Notes: a model not told the origin generated them from the sequence alone. A stretch of 64,000 bases of DNA from Micromonospora sp. NBC_01813 (GCF_035917335.1 NZ_CP109067.1:560501-624500); one strand, 5' to 3'. Shown: positions 21,168 to 29,547, counted from the stretch's first letter. Numbers and translations: made by a program.

Positions 21168-21749
21168 ATGACGATCGACCGTATGCAGAAAGCACCCGTT
21201 GTTTTTGTCCTCGCTCCCGCGCTCACCATCGTCTACGGCCTGGTCCGGCTACTGGACGGGCTAGATGGGCAGCACGGTCCCGGTTTCCTCTGGACCCTGG
21301 GGCATGTCGCCTTCCTCGTCGCCCTGTTCTTCTTCGGCTTCGTGGTGCTCGCCGCGCGCCGGATGATCGGCGGTGGCCTGGTGGCCACGACTGCCGCTGT
21401 CGCCAGTCTGGCCGGTCTGGTCTGTTCGATTGCTCAGATTGGCGTCGACATCGTGGTGGGGCTTGCGGCCGATGACAAGGCCGCGATGCGGAAGATGCTC
21501 GACGCTGTGCAGGATGTGCCCGGCGTCGCGGTAGCCGTCTACGGGCCGGGGCCGGCGTTGTTCTATGTCGGGTTGCTTGCACTGGTCGTTCATCTTGCGG
21601 TGGTGCGCGCCGTCGCGGGATGGGCTCCGGTGGTCCTGCTGCTCGGCATCGGGGTCGCGGTGTCCAGTCACGATCTGCTTCCGGTCGCCGGCCTGCTGAT
21701 TCTGCTCGCGCTGGCACCCCTCGCCCGGCGCGCTCCCGCTTACGCATGA
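21168..21749 (+). CDS. Small multi-pass membrane protein
   Basis: A 193-aa protein with about five hydrophobic segments covering most of its length (for example VVFVLAPALTIVYGLV, VAFLVALFFFGFVVLA, VVLLLGIGVAVSS). ATG at 21168 is preferred, with ATG at 21183 possible and an upstream ATG at 21147 unlikely. The stop overlaps the start of the histidine kinase (ATGA), so it is part of a two-component operon and may sense a membrane signal. No known family is recognised. Confidence 0.65.
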   Translation: MTIDRMQKAPVVFVLAPALTIVYGLVRLLDGLDGQHGPGFLWTLGHVAFLVALFFFGFVVLAARRMIGGGLVATTAAVASLAGLVCSIAQIGVDIVVGLAADDKAAMRKMLDAVQDVPGVAVAVYGPGPALFYVGLLALVVHLAVVRAVAGWAPVVLLLGIGVAVSSHDLLPVAGLLILLALAPLARRAPAYA

Positions 21750-22867
21750 CAGCATGGCGCACCGTGTGGTTGGGCCGGTGGGCGCGTTCACTGTGGTCGG
21801 ATGTCGCGCTGGCGGTTTGTGCCGCGGTGGCTCAGCTCTGGCCGTTGCTGTCCCGGGACGGTCCGTGGCACTGGTGGGGGTATGTCGTCGCCACCGGTGC
21901 CGCGTTGCCGCTGGTGGCGCGGCGGAGAGCGGCGTTGCCAGTGCTGCTCGTCAGCTACACCTTCAGCGCTTCGTACGATCTGGTGGACGCAGTCGCGCCG
22001 CAGCCGATCTGGTACGGGCCGCTCATCGCCCTCTACACGTTGTCCGCCTGGTCCGGGCGGTGGGTGCGCTGGGGTGCACTGGCCGTCATCCTCGGCGGCG
22101 GGCTGCTCACGGTCGGGTCGTCGGATACCGCGCTTCGCGGTGTCGTCGTTTCGGTGACCGCTTACGCCTTGGGGAGGGCGGCGGCGGGGAGCAGGGCGCA
22201 CACCGCCGTCTTGGAGGAGCGCGCCGCGCGACTTGAGCGGGAGCGGGTGCTGGAAGCCGAACGAGCTGCCGAGCGGGAGCGGGCCCGGATCGCCCGCGAA
22301 ATGCACGACATCCTGGCGCACGCGGTGACTCTCATGGTGGTGCAGGCGGAGGCGGGGCCGGTGGTGGTGCGTGCCGATCCGCAGCGGGCCGTCGCCACCT
22401 TCGACGCTATCGCCGCCGCCGGCCGCGATGCGATGGATCAGCTTCGTCGCATGCTTGTGGTGCTCAGGGAGGATCAGGGGCCGGGTGTTTCGCAGGCGGC
22501 CGTCGAGGATCTGCCCGACCTGGTGCGGCAGGCGGCGGGGGCCGGGCTGGAGGTGGGCTACGAGGTGGCGGGTGAGCCCCGGCCGCTGCCGCCCGCCTTC
22601 GGGGTGGCCGTCTACCGGATCATCCAGGAGGCGCTCACGAATGTCGTCAAGCACGCCGGCGCGTCCCGCGCCGACGTGCGGCTGAGCTGGCAGGAGCAGG
22701 AGTTGTCGATCGAGATCCGGGACAACGGCCGGGGCGCCGGGGCCGGGCTGCCGTCCGGCGGCAACGGCCTGATCGGCATCCGGGAGCGCGCCGCCGCGTG
22801 CGGCGGGATCGCATCGGCCGGTCCGGGGCCGGCGGGCTTCACCGTGCGCGTGCGGCTGCCGCTTTGA
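21746..22867 (+). CDS. Sensor histidine kinase, NarL/DesK type
   Basis: A 373-aa kinase. About five membrane helices occupy residues 15-145. A coiled linker (LEERAARLERERVLEAER) leads to the HisKA_3 dimerisation helix REMHDILAHAVTLM with H187 as likely phosphorylation site. The ATPase domain has IIQEALTNVVKHAG (N box), IRDNGRGAG (G1) and GNGLIGIRERAAA (G2). The start overlaps the small membrane protein and the stop overlaps the response-regulator start as TTGA. Its cognate regulator is interrupted by a stop codon. Confidence 0.9.
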   Translation: MTAWRTVWLGRWARSLWSDVALAVCAAVAQLWPLLSRDGPWHWWGYVVATGAALPLVARRRAALPVLLVSYTFSASYDLVDAVAPQPIWYGPLIALYTLSAWSGRWVRWGALAVILGGGLLTVGSSDTALRGVVVSVTAYALGRAAAGSRAHTAVLEERAARLERERVLEAERAAERERARIAREMHDILAHAVTLMVVQAEAGPVVVRADPQRAVATFDAIAAAGRDAMDQLRRMLVVLREDQGPGVSQAAVEDLPDLVRQAAGAGLEVGYEVAGEPRPLPPAFGVAVYRIIQEALTNVVKHAGASRADVRLSWQEQELSIEIRDNGRGAGAGLPSGGNGLIGIRERAAACGGIASAGPGPAGFTVRVRLPL

Positions 22868-23520
22868 TCCGGGTAGTGGTCGTCGATGACCAGGAGCTGG
22901 TGCGCGCCGGCTTCGCGATGATCCTGGAGGCGCAGGCCGACATCGAGGTGGTCGCCGAGGCGGGTGACGGCTTCCAGGCGGTTGCCGCCGTACGGGATCG
23001 TCGCCCCGACGTGGCGTTGCTCGACATCAGGATGCCGGGCATGGACGGCATCTAAGCTGCCCGGATCATCTGCGCCGAGACTGATTGCCGGGTCGTCATG
23101 CTGACCACGTTCGACCAGGAGGACCACGTGTTCGACGCGCTGCGGGCGGGCGCGAGCGGCTTCCTGCTCAAGGATGTGCGGCGTGATGACCTGGTGCACG
23201 CCGTGCGTGTGGTGACAAAAGGGGAAGCTCTGCTCGCGCCGCCGGTGACCCGGCGGCTGGTGGAGCAGTTCATCGTCGGCGGCGCTGCCCGCCCGCTGCC
23301 CACGGAGCGGCTGTCGGTGCTGACCAACCGCGAGCGGGAGACGCTGCGGATGCTCGCGGAGGGCATGTCCAATCCGGAGATTGCCGCCGCCATGGTGGTC
23401 AGCACGCACACCGCGAAGACGCATGTCAGCAACGTGCTCACCAAGCTCGGTCTGCGCGATCGGGTGCAGGCCGTGATCGCAGCGTACGAGACGGGTCTGG
23501 TCGTGCCCGGGCAGAAGTAA
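22864..23520 (+). pseudogene. LuxR-type response regulator with an in-frame stop codon
   Basis: The reading frame from the TTG at 22864 encodes a full NarL/DesR-type regulator, except for TAA at 23053-23055. The receiver has VVVVDDQELVRAGFAM and the phospho-aspartate in ALLDIRMPGMDGI. The stop replaces the residue after GMDGI, where relatives usually have E (GAA to TAA is one change). The same frame continues with AARIICAETDCRVVMLTTFD, FLLKDVRRDD and an intact C-terminal HTH (LTNRERETLRMLAEGMSNPEIAAAM). Translation could restart at ATG 23098, giving a free 140-aa piece that carries the DNA-binding domain. It could also be a sequencing error or read-through. Confidence 0.85.
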
Positions 23521-23631
23521 CCCGGGCAGTCGTCAGGCGAAGCTGAGGTCACCGCGCCGGCATCCCGGTCCCGTACGCCATGGCGGATCTTGCCACCGAT
23601 GACCTGATCGCCCCGCACTCCAGCTGATCAA

Positions 23632-23670
23632 CGGCGCAGCGGGCGGCCACCAGGGCCGCCCGCTGCGCCG
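23632..23670. terminator. Strong GC hairpin between convergent genes
   Basis: Perfect 17-base arms, 23632-23648 and 23654-23670, around a 5-base loop. It lies between the response regulator and the minus-strand operon end, so it can terminate both directions. Confidence 0.75.
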
Positions 23671-23677
23671 GGGATGG

Positions 23678-24220
23678 TCACTGCTGGTCGGGGCGGGCGT
23701 CGGCTGCTGTGGTGTCGGGGGTCGGTAGGTCGGCTTCCTCGGCGGGCGCGGGGTCGGCAGGGTCCGGTGGTTGTTCGCGCTCGGCGAGTTCTGCGTGTAG
23801 GGCGATGAGTTCGTTGGTGTCGTTGATCAGGTTGGCGAGGCCGGCGGGGCTGAGTCCTTCATCGTTGACCAGGGCGACGACCAGCATCGTCTGCGCGGCG
23901 ATCGTGTCGGCGGTGGCGGGCAGGGTGTCATGTTGGCCGAGGGCGGCGTACAGGAGGGTTTCGGCGGTGGTGGGTTCGATGCCGGTGCCGGCGGGGTCGA
24001 AGCGTTCGCGGACGGTGGCGACGTAGCGGATGATCGCCGCCGGGTCGCCGGGGCGGAAGCGTCGGTGGACGACGAGGACGAACAGTGCGCTGAGCAGGTC
24101 GAGGTAGTGCTGCCACTGGGTGTCGTCGAAGCGGGCGAGTTGCCGCTCATGTGCGCCGGTCTGGCCGGCGATCAGGTGGGTCAGGGCGGTAGCGGGCGCG
24201 GCGGCGGGTGCGGCAATCAT
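23678..24220 (-). CDS. Hypothetical protein, third gene of a GntR-linked operon
   Basis: A 180-aa mostly helical protein (MIAAPAAAPATALTHLIAG at the start; QWQHYLDLLSALFVLVVHRRF in the middle). The last 30 residues are acidic and Pro-rich. The ATG at 24220 overlaps the stop of the preceding gene. No catalytic motif is seen, and no membrane span beyond one short hydrophobic helix near residue 50. The function is unknown; the tight coupling to two other unknown genes and a GntR gene suggests a plasmid- or element-type accessory operon. Confidence 0.65.
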   Translation of the reverse strand: MIAAPAAAPATALTHLIAGQTGAHERQLARFDDTQWQHYLDLLSALFVLVVHRRFRPGDPAAIIRYVATVRERFDPAGTGIEPTTAETLLYAALGQHDTLPATADTIAAQTMLVVALVNDEGLSPAGLANLINDTNELIALHAELAEREQPPDPADPAPAEEADLPTPDTTAADARPDQQ

Positions 24221-24954
24221 CAGAGCCTCCAGTTTCGGGTGGTGCTGTCCCAGAAGGTCTGCCGGAGGATCTGCCAGTCGGTGCGGAACCGCAGGTGCGC
24301 GCGGCCGGCGGCGACGAGGGCGGCGGCGGTGCCGGCGGCGACGGTCAGGACTTCGGCGCTGGGTCGGGGGTGTCCGGGGCCGGTGGCGATCGCCCGTAGC
24401 CGGGCCAGACGTTGCCGGCGCTGCTGTGGCGGGTCCTGGTCGGTGTCGAGGGCGTCGAGGTAGCGGTCGACGGCGTTGCTGCCGGTGTCGAGGCTGGCGC
24501 CGACCTGGTCGAGGCGGGTCAGTGACTGCCGTAGCCGGGCGGCGGCCCGTTGGGCGTGTCGGTCGTCGCTGCGGTGCAGCCAGTCGGCGGCGGCCAGCAG
24601 CCGCGGTCGGGTGTCGTGGATGGTCGTGGTGGCGTGGCCGGCCTGGTTGCGGGCGGTCCGCAGACCGTGCAGGACGCTGGCGAGGCCGACGGGTCGGCTG
24701 CCGGGCAGGTGTGGTCGGGCGGCGGCGACCGCGTCGTGGACCTCGCCGTACGCCTCCCATGCCTGGTGCAGGGCGTCTTCGTAGCGGTCGACGGTGAGCC
24801 GGGCGTCGGGTGCGAGCGTGTCGGCGTCGCCGAGTTGCTCGGTGACGTGGGTGACGGCTGCCTCCAGGGCGAGGCAGACCGCCCGGAGTGCGCTGATCGT
24901 GTCGGCGGCGACCTGGAGGGCTTCGCCGTCGGCGTGGTACTCCCAGGCGGTCAC
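24220..24954 (-). CDS. Helical hypothetical protein, second gene of the operon
   Basis: A 244-aa protein starting at a GTG (VTAWEYHADGEALQ) that overlaps the previous stop as GTGA. It is almost wholly alpha-helical, with many Ala, Arg and Leu heptad-like runs (ALEAAVTHVTEQLGDADTLA; RAAARLRQSLTRLDQVGASL). One more hydrophobic helix lies near residue 210 (VLTVAAGTAAALVAAG). It looks structural or adaptor-like. No known family is recognised. Confidence 0.65.
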   Translation of the reverse strand: MTAWEYHADGEALQVAADTISALRAVCLALEAAVTHVTEQLGDADTLAPDARLTVDRYEDALHQAWEAYGEVHDAVAAARPHLPGSRPVGLASVLHGLRTARNQAGHATTTIHDTRPRLLAAADWLHRSDDRHAQRAAARLRQSLTRLDQVGASLDTGSNAVDRYLDALDTDQDPPQQRRQRLARLRAIATGPGHPRPSAEVLTVAAGTAAALVAAGRAHLRFRTDWQILRQTFWDSTTRNWRL

Positions 24955-25295
24955 GCGGACCTCCGTAGCCAGGCGAAGCGGGGCCGGTCGGCGTGGGTGT
25001 CGGCGATCCGGTTTGGGTCGAGCAGGGTTGCGCCGGGTCGGCGGAACGGTAGTCGGTGGTAGCGGTGCATCGTGGCTTCGGCTGCGGTCAGGTCCGCGCA
25101 CGGTCCGGGCCGTCCACAGCCGAGACAACACCCGGTGTACGCCGAGGTGGTGTGACGGTCGATGGTGCGTTGCGCCTCGACGACACGGGCGCGGGCGTAC
25201 CGGGTGTAGGAGGTCGCGGAACGCTGGTCGCCGGCCGGGCGCAGCCGGGTGGGTGGTGGTGGGACGGTCGGGGTGGGGCGGGGGTCGGGTGTCAC
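24951..25295 (-). CDS. Cys-containing small hypothetical protein, first gene of the operon
   Basis: A 114-aa protein starting at GTG 25295 with GGGAGG 9 bases upstream. After a Pro-rich N-terminus, the middle contains CCLGCGRPGPCAD, four cysteines in ten residues, which could bind zinc. The C-terminus is basic (RPRFAWLRRSA). It is the promoter-proximal gene of three overlapping genes and is divergent from the GntR gene 261 bases away. Function unknown. Confidence 0.65.
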   Translation of the reverse strand: MTPDPRPTPTVPPPPTRLRPAGDQRSATSYTRYARARVVEAQRTIDRHTTSAYTGCCLGCGRPGPCADLTAAEATMHRYHRLPFRRPGATLLDPNRIADTHADRPRFAWLRRSA

Positions 25296-25465
25296 CGGAC
25301 GTTGCCTCCCGTACGCGTGGAGATGGCACCCGCCGCTGATGCGACTGTTGTCGCAGGTGGCGGGCAGGTTGACGCACCCGGTCGACCGACAGGCGGCGCC
25401 GGCCGACCGGGCTTCTTGCGGGAAACCAGCTCCGGGTTGCTGACCAGGGAGCCGATCGATCGGAG

Positions 25466-25513
25466 CCTACGATAGCTGGGTATCGCAGTCAAGCTATCAC
25501 TTGCGATCGTAGG
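25466..25513. promoter_or_regulatory. Nested palindromes, candidate GntR operator
   Basis: Outer arms CCTACGAT (25466-25473) and ATCGTAGG (25506-25513) enclose inner arms GATAGCT (25471-25477) and AGCTATC (25492-25498). The site lies 44 bases upstream of the GntR start and between it and the divergent three-gene operon, where autoregulation would be expected. Confidence 0.55.
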
Positions 25514-25556
25514 TACCGAGGTGATCAAATGGCAGTGCTGACCAGGGAGTACCGCC

Positions 25557-25790
25557 ATGCCACCGAACGCCAAGTGGGTCGGCCTTGCCGCCCACATCCG
25601 CAAGCAGATCGCGACTGGCGAGCTGTCGCCGGGCGCGAAGCTGCCGTCCACCTCGCAGCTCTGCGCCGAGCATGACGTGTCGGCGATCGTCGTCCGCAAC
25701 GCGATGATCGCGCTCAAGGCTGAGGGCCTGGTCGTCGGCGTACCCGGCGTCGGTGTCTTCGTCGTCGACCCAGACGAGTCCATGACCTGA
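25557..25790 (+). CDS. Minimal GntR-family regulator (DNA-binding domain only)
   Basis: A 77-aa protein that consists of little more than the winged-helix domain of GntR proteins: GLAAHIRKQIATGELSPGAKL, then a recognition-helix region (TSQLCAEHDVSAIVVRNAM) and the wing GLVVGVPGVGVFVV. It lacks the usual ligand-binding domain, so it is probably controlled by level or by a partner. AGGGAG precedes the ATG. Short GntR proteins of this kind are frequent beside actinobacterial conjugative-element genes. It is divergent from the three-gene operon. Confidence 0.85.
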   Translation: MPPNAKWVGLAAHIRKQIATGELSPGAKLPSTSQLCAEHDVSAIVVRNAMIALKAEGLVVGVPGVGVFVVDPDESMT

Positions 25791-25989
25791 CGCATTGATC
25801 TTGTAGGAGAGGTGTCTCGCCAACCGAGTGGGTGGGGCATGCCTCTGATGTCATCACGCTGACTTGATTGCGCTCCGCTCGGCCCCAGGTTTACTAGCAA
25901 ACCGGCATCTCAGGCCGCGCTGGCGGCAGGATCCGCGCCAGTCCGGCTTTCGATTACGGAATACTGGCTGCCTACTATTTGCGGCTAGT

Positions 25990-27507
25990 CTAGTGGGACT
26001 TTTTGATGTTCGCCCAAATCTCGTCCAGGCTCTGCTTTAGTGGTGCTTGATACCATGTGCGGCGATATGATGCGGCCTTCTTGCTGACCGTTTCGATTGG
26101 TACTCCAGATTGAAGGAGCATACAAATCTGAACGACCGCAAAAACGGATTCAGTCAATGGCAATAGGTGACGTTCGTCGAACGAACGCCTTTCCGAACTG
26201 AGATGGGTCAACTCGTTGCGCACCGTTGCGACGACAAACGCCCAACGATCTCTGTCTCCTATGATCGGACGTGTAGCCTCGACGGACCGTGTTGCTAGCT
26301 GATGCAGTCGTTTCCGGAGAGGGGGTTCATTCCCGTACTGGATCTTGCCGAGAAGCCAGTGCTGATGCTCCTCCGGCGTGTTCGACAGGTAGCTATCCAA
26401 CAGATTCTTAAACGCGTCTTCGTTCATATAGTGGCCGCCTATGATCACCTCATGAAACGACTCGGCGGCAAATGTGACGTTGAGGAAGCGATTTTCGGCG
26501 TACATCGGTCTTCCGTGCTTTATGCTCATGAACGAATCGAGGGATCGCTGGAAGCGGTCAGCTGAGTCTAGCCACGCTGCTACCCTGTCGATACCGCCCA
26601 GCGAATGGTAGTCCAGGAGCATTTCGAATCGATGGACCGGTTTGCGTCGTGTCGGTTCGGTGTAGCGCAGCGGTGGTGCAAGAAATTCAATTCGCTGCTG
26701 GCCCCCGTCGGATCCGTCTAGTAGCTTGGCTCGGATTTCAGGGTGGGTCAGTATGAAACCGTCCATTTCTGGATGCTCATCGATGCAGAGGCTCATCAAG
26801 CTCTGAAAGCGACCTACATCTTTTCGTACTACATCAAATTGCTGGGGATCGCCATACTCGACCCTCACCACAGGCCATTGGCGAAAGTTGACGCCGTGGA
26901 TCTCGTTGCCCCCTTGCTCATGCGCATAGTCGATCGTTATTCGACCGCGAGTGAAGTCGCATACCTCGGGTTCGGGGCGGCGATAATTCAGCCTATAGTT
27001 ATAGTCGGGCACGTTGCTCGAACGGTGCTCCCAGTTCCAGTACTCGCTTATGCCGCTGATTCCGATCCAGCTATCCAGGTTGCTGGCAGTGAACTCAACC
27101 GTCTTGAAGGTCGGTGTGTCGCCTTCGAGGTGGGCGCCGACAAAAAGGCGATTGGCTCGGAAGCGGCAGTCGGAGACTCCGGGGCTTCGCTGTGTGCTGC
27201 CTGAAATGAAGGCATCCTCCAGGGTTACTTTCTGTGAGCCAATCCATCCGATGATCCGTCGAATTGATCTGGCCTCCGACAGTGCTAGGTTATCGAACAT
27301 GCCGACGATAGACAGCTCAATTCCGGAAGATGGGTCGAATAAAAGACGTCCCGACAGGGCGTCGTCCGGGTGCCCATCTAGCCAGAACAGTCCCAGCTGG
27401 TCAATTGTCCTCAAGGTATCTCCAGTCCGGAAGGTGGCACGCGAGGGATAACGATAGACGGGAAGCGGAAATCGATCAGAGTACCGGGCTGTTCGTCTCG
27501 AGACCAT
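25990..27507 (-). CDS. apeA: ApeA-like HEPN anti-phage protein
   Basis: A 505-aa protein. The N-terminal half matches the ApeA N-terminal domain pattern: LGLFWLDGHPDDALSGRLLF, then GIELSIVGMF, a GWIGSQKVTLEDAF strand and ANRLFVGAHLEGD. The C-terminal part is a HEPN domain with the nuclease motif R-x4-H in VRNELTHL (R430, H435 from this start). ApeA proteins abort phage infection, by inference through RNA cleavage. Codon use is lower in GC than in neighbours, a sign of transfer. The start is uncertain: ATG 27507 has no clear ribosome site, and a second ATG at 27531 opens a different frame of 20 codons. It is divergent from the Ntn-like gene. Confidence 0.85.
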   Translation of the reverse strand: MVSRRTARYSDRFPLPVYRYPSRATFRTGDTLRTIDQLGLFWLDGHPDDALSGRLLFDPSSGIELSIVGMFDNLALSEARSIRRIIGWIGSQKVTLEDAFISGSTQRSPGVSDCRFRANRLFVGAHLEGDTPTFKTVEFTASNLDSWIGISGISEYWNWEHRSSNVPDYNYRLNYRRPEPEVCDFTRGRITIDYAHEQGGNEIHGVNFRQWPVVRVEYGDPQQFDVVRKDVGRFQSLMSLCIDEHPEMDGFILTHPEIRAKLLDGSDGGQQRIEFLAPPLRYTEPTRRKPVHRFEMLLDYHSLGGIDRVAAWLDSADRFQRSLDSFMSIKHGRPMYAENRFLNVTFAAESFHEVIIGGHYMNEDAFKNLLDSYLSNTPEEHQHWLLGKIQYGNEPPLRKRLHQLATRSVEATRPIIGDRDRWAFVVATVRNELTHLSSERRSFDERHLLPLTESVFAVVQICMLLQSGVPIETVSKKAASYRRTWYQAPLKQSLDEIWANIKKSH

Positions 27508-27953
27508 CGTCCGTTTGTTCGTTATTGGGATCAGACATTGGCGCCATGGCAGGGCTCCGCTGCCGGTGATCCGTGACCGCCTCCGGGGTGCTGATGCCCC
27601 ATTTCGACGAGCCAGGCATGCGTGTCGAGGCCGGCTGGCCTGGCTGCACTCCGCTTTGCGCACGACATGACCTATGCGGCAGGATCAGTCGTTCGCGGCC
27701 CTGCTGATGATCCGCATTGATCGTGATCGAGGCGACTAATGGCCGCAACGGGTGGGCTATCGACGCAGAGAAGGGAAAATCGCCCGGGAGTGGCTGACCG
27801 CCGAAGCGGTCAGCCACCAAAGACCCGTGGCACCGCAGCGGTTGGACTCGCCGCAGTGGGCACCTCGCCCCTCCCATGTGCTAGCGGGAGACCCGGGAGT
27901 TGCGGTAACAAGTATGGTGTCGCAGTAGGCTGAGGTCAAGGGCAGGGGGCGGA
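27508..27953. other. Divergent intergenic region of the HEPN/Ntn-like pair
   Basis: 446 bases with no convincing gene. It should carry promoters for both divergent genes. GC is mixed. A TATGGT box at 27913-27918 lies upstream of the plus-strand gene. No clear inverted repeat stands out. Confidence 0.4.
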
Positions 27954-28754
27954 ATGACGAGCTTGGTGGCGTGGGTTGGAGTGGATTCGCGCTATCCCGC
28001 AGCTTTGTATATTGCCACCGATAGTCGTGTCACCTGGCCGCATCATGGCGGAACATACGATCATGCTCGAAAGACTTTTGTGGCCCGCAATTCACCAGAT
28101 ATCTGTGGCTATGTTGGCGACGTCCTATTCCCGGCACTGCTACTTCCGACAGTCGTTGAGCTCTATGACGTCAATCCACGCCTCGACGACCTGTTAATCG
28201 AGCGTCAGAATCGATTCTTTTCAATAGTGTGCGGAAGCTGGAATGGCTTACCCCAGCAGGAGCGGAGAGATGTAGTGATCGTTCATGGCACAAGAGCTGG
28301 AACAGGTGTTGACGGAGAATTCGGTTTGCAAGTTCTGTCGTATGACCGAGGGGCGGGATGGTGTCAAGAGCGCCTTGCAATGCCGACTGGCAGTGAAACA
28401 CTGGCTATTCTAGGAAGCGGCTCCAGGGTCCAGCGCAACTCACATCTTGCTTGGCAATCCTCCGATTCGGCAAACACGAGTCGGTCTGCCTTCAGCGCGT
28501 TCTGCGAAGGGCTTCGCGAGAATCTCGACCCGAGAAGTGGCGGGGCTCCGCAGCTTGTTGGACTGTATCGACAGGGTAATGGCCGCCTCTTCGGGGTATC
28601 TTGGCGCGATCAAAACTACGTGAGTGGTACACACGTATCCCAAGGTGTCGCTCAAGATCTTGACGGCATCGAATGGCGGGATCCGCTTTTCCAGCGAACT
28701 TCACCTGGACACAAACTCCTACCTGGTGCGCAGCGGCACTCCAATCGACGATAG
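27954..28754 (+). CDS. Putative proteasome-like Ntn hydrolase in a defence context
   Basis: A 266-aa protein. The first 40 residues resemble a 20S proteasome beta subunit: after Met removal the chain begins with Thr, a hydrophobic strand (SLVAWVGVD), then YIATDSRVTW with D23 and R25, and K40 in ARKTF. In proteasomes T1, D17 and K33 form the active site with nearly the same spacing. A glycine-rich strand, ICGYVGDVLFPALLL, follows. The ATG has GGGCAGGGGG upstream. GC is clearly below that of neighbours. No exact family is recognised, so the Ntn call is an inference from the pattern. It is divergent from the ApeA-like gene. Confidence 0.55.
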   Translation: MTSLVAWVGVDSRYPAALYIATDSRVTWPHHGGTYDHARKTFVARNSPDICGYVGDVLFPALLLPTVVELYDVNPRLDDLLIERQNRFFSIVCGSWNGLPQQERRDVVIVHGTRAGTGVDGEFGLQVLSYDRGAGWCQERLAMPTGSETLAILGSGSRVQRNSHLAWQSSDSANTSRSAFSAFCEGLRENLDPRSGGAPQLVGLYRQGNGRLFGVSWRDQNYVSGTHVSQGVAQDLDGIEWRDPLFQRTSPGHKLLPGAQRHSNRR

Positions 28755-28845
28755 CGGCACGTCCGTCGCCGATGCGTAGTCGTCGTTGGACGGAGGTGGA
28801 CGGTAGATTTGAACAAGGTAGCTCAATTTAGGCTGGTCAAGTTAG

Positions 28846-29547
28846 CTATAAGTTGGACATGTACCCCTTCAGGCTTTTCGTGGCCTGGTGGGTGAGTACG
28901 GCGGCTTCCTCGATGTTGGAGCGGGACAGCTCAGCCCAGGTGTAGATCTCCTGCGTACGGTCCTGCCGGCCGCCGGCAAGCAGCTGCGCCAGGCTGAGCT
29001 GGCTCGCCCGCATCGCGTTGGCCACGTTCGCCAGCTTGGCCTGCTGGGTTTCGATCTCTTCGAGTATCTGCCGGAGCCGCCCGATGTATCCGCCAGCTGC
29101 CACTGCCTCCGAGTCGGCTCGGGGTTGGGTCAGCCGACGAGGCCGGTGTGGTGGTGCACGTCGCGGCTCTCGTCTTGCCGGGTCGATCGCTCGAAGCACT
29201 CGCTTCGGCTCACCCGTACCCGGAATCGCTGTTGGTGGCTTGCCGCCCGACTGCGCCTGCCTGCCCACTTCGGCCTTCCGGCTCATCAAGCGGTCCACGG
29301 CCGTGCCCACGGCGGACTTGCCCAGGACCCCGAGCATTGCGCCCGCGATCGCGCCACCGGTCGCGGCTGTCGACGGCGGCACGGGGAGACCGGCCTTCGT
29401 CGAGGCCAGCCCCAGCAACATGCCGACGGCGGCACCGCCCAGCTCAGCCAACTTGCCGAGTGACTCCTTCGACAACTCTCGGCGGAACTGCTGGCCATAG
29501 GTCTCGGCGTGCTGCTGGCCCTTGCGCTGCTTCCGGCCGTACCTCAT
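28846..29547 (-). CDS. Gly-rich membrane protein with C-terminal helical domain
   Basis: A 233-aa protein. The N-terminus is basic (MRYGRKQRKGQQ). Residues 35-85 contain two Gly/Ala-rich hydrophobic helices (LGGAAVGMLLGLAS; GGAIAGAMLGVLG), like glycine-zipper membrane hairpins. A basic Pro-rich linker leads to a C-terminal helical domain of about 80 residues ending in LTHQATKSLKGYMSNL. That domain resembles the whole of the small protein encoded two genes upstream. The start overlaps the preceding stop (ATGA). Function unknown; membrane insertion is plausible. Confidence 0.7.
   Translation of the reverse strand: MRYGRKQRKGQQHAETYGQQFRRELSKESLGKLAELGGAAVGMLLGLASTKAGLPVPPSTAATGGAIAGAMLGVLGKSAVGTAVDRLMSRKAEVGRQAQSGGKPPTAIPGTGEPKRVLRAIDPARREPRRAPPHRPRRLTQPRADSEAVAAGGYIGRLRQILEEIETQQAKLANVANAMRASQLSLAQLLAGGRQDRTQEIYTWAELSRSNIEEAAVLTHQATKSLKGYMSNL

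Noticed and set aside
25990-28754. Toxin-antitoxin module
   Set aside because: HEPN proteins can be toxins, but the divergent partner is far larger than an antitoxin and the N-terminal domain matches ApeA better than a HEPN-MNT pair.
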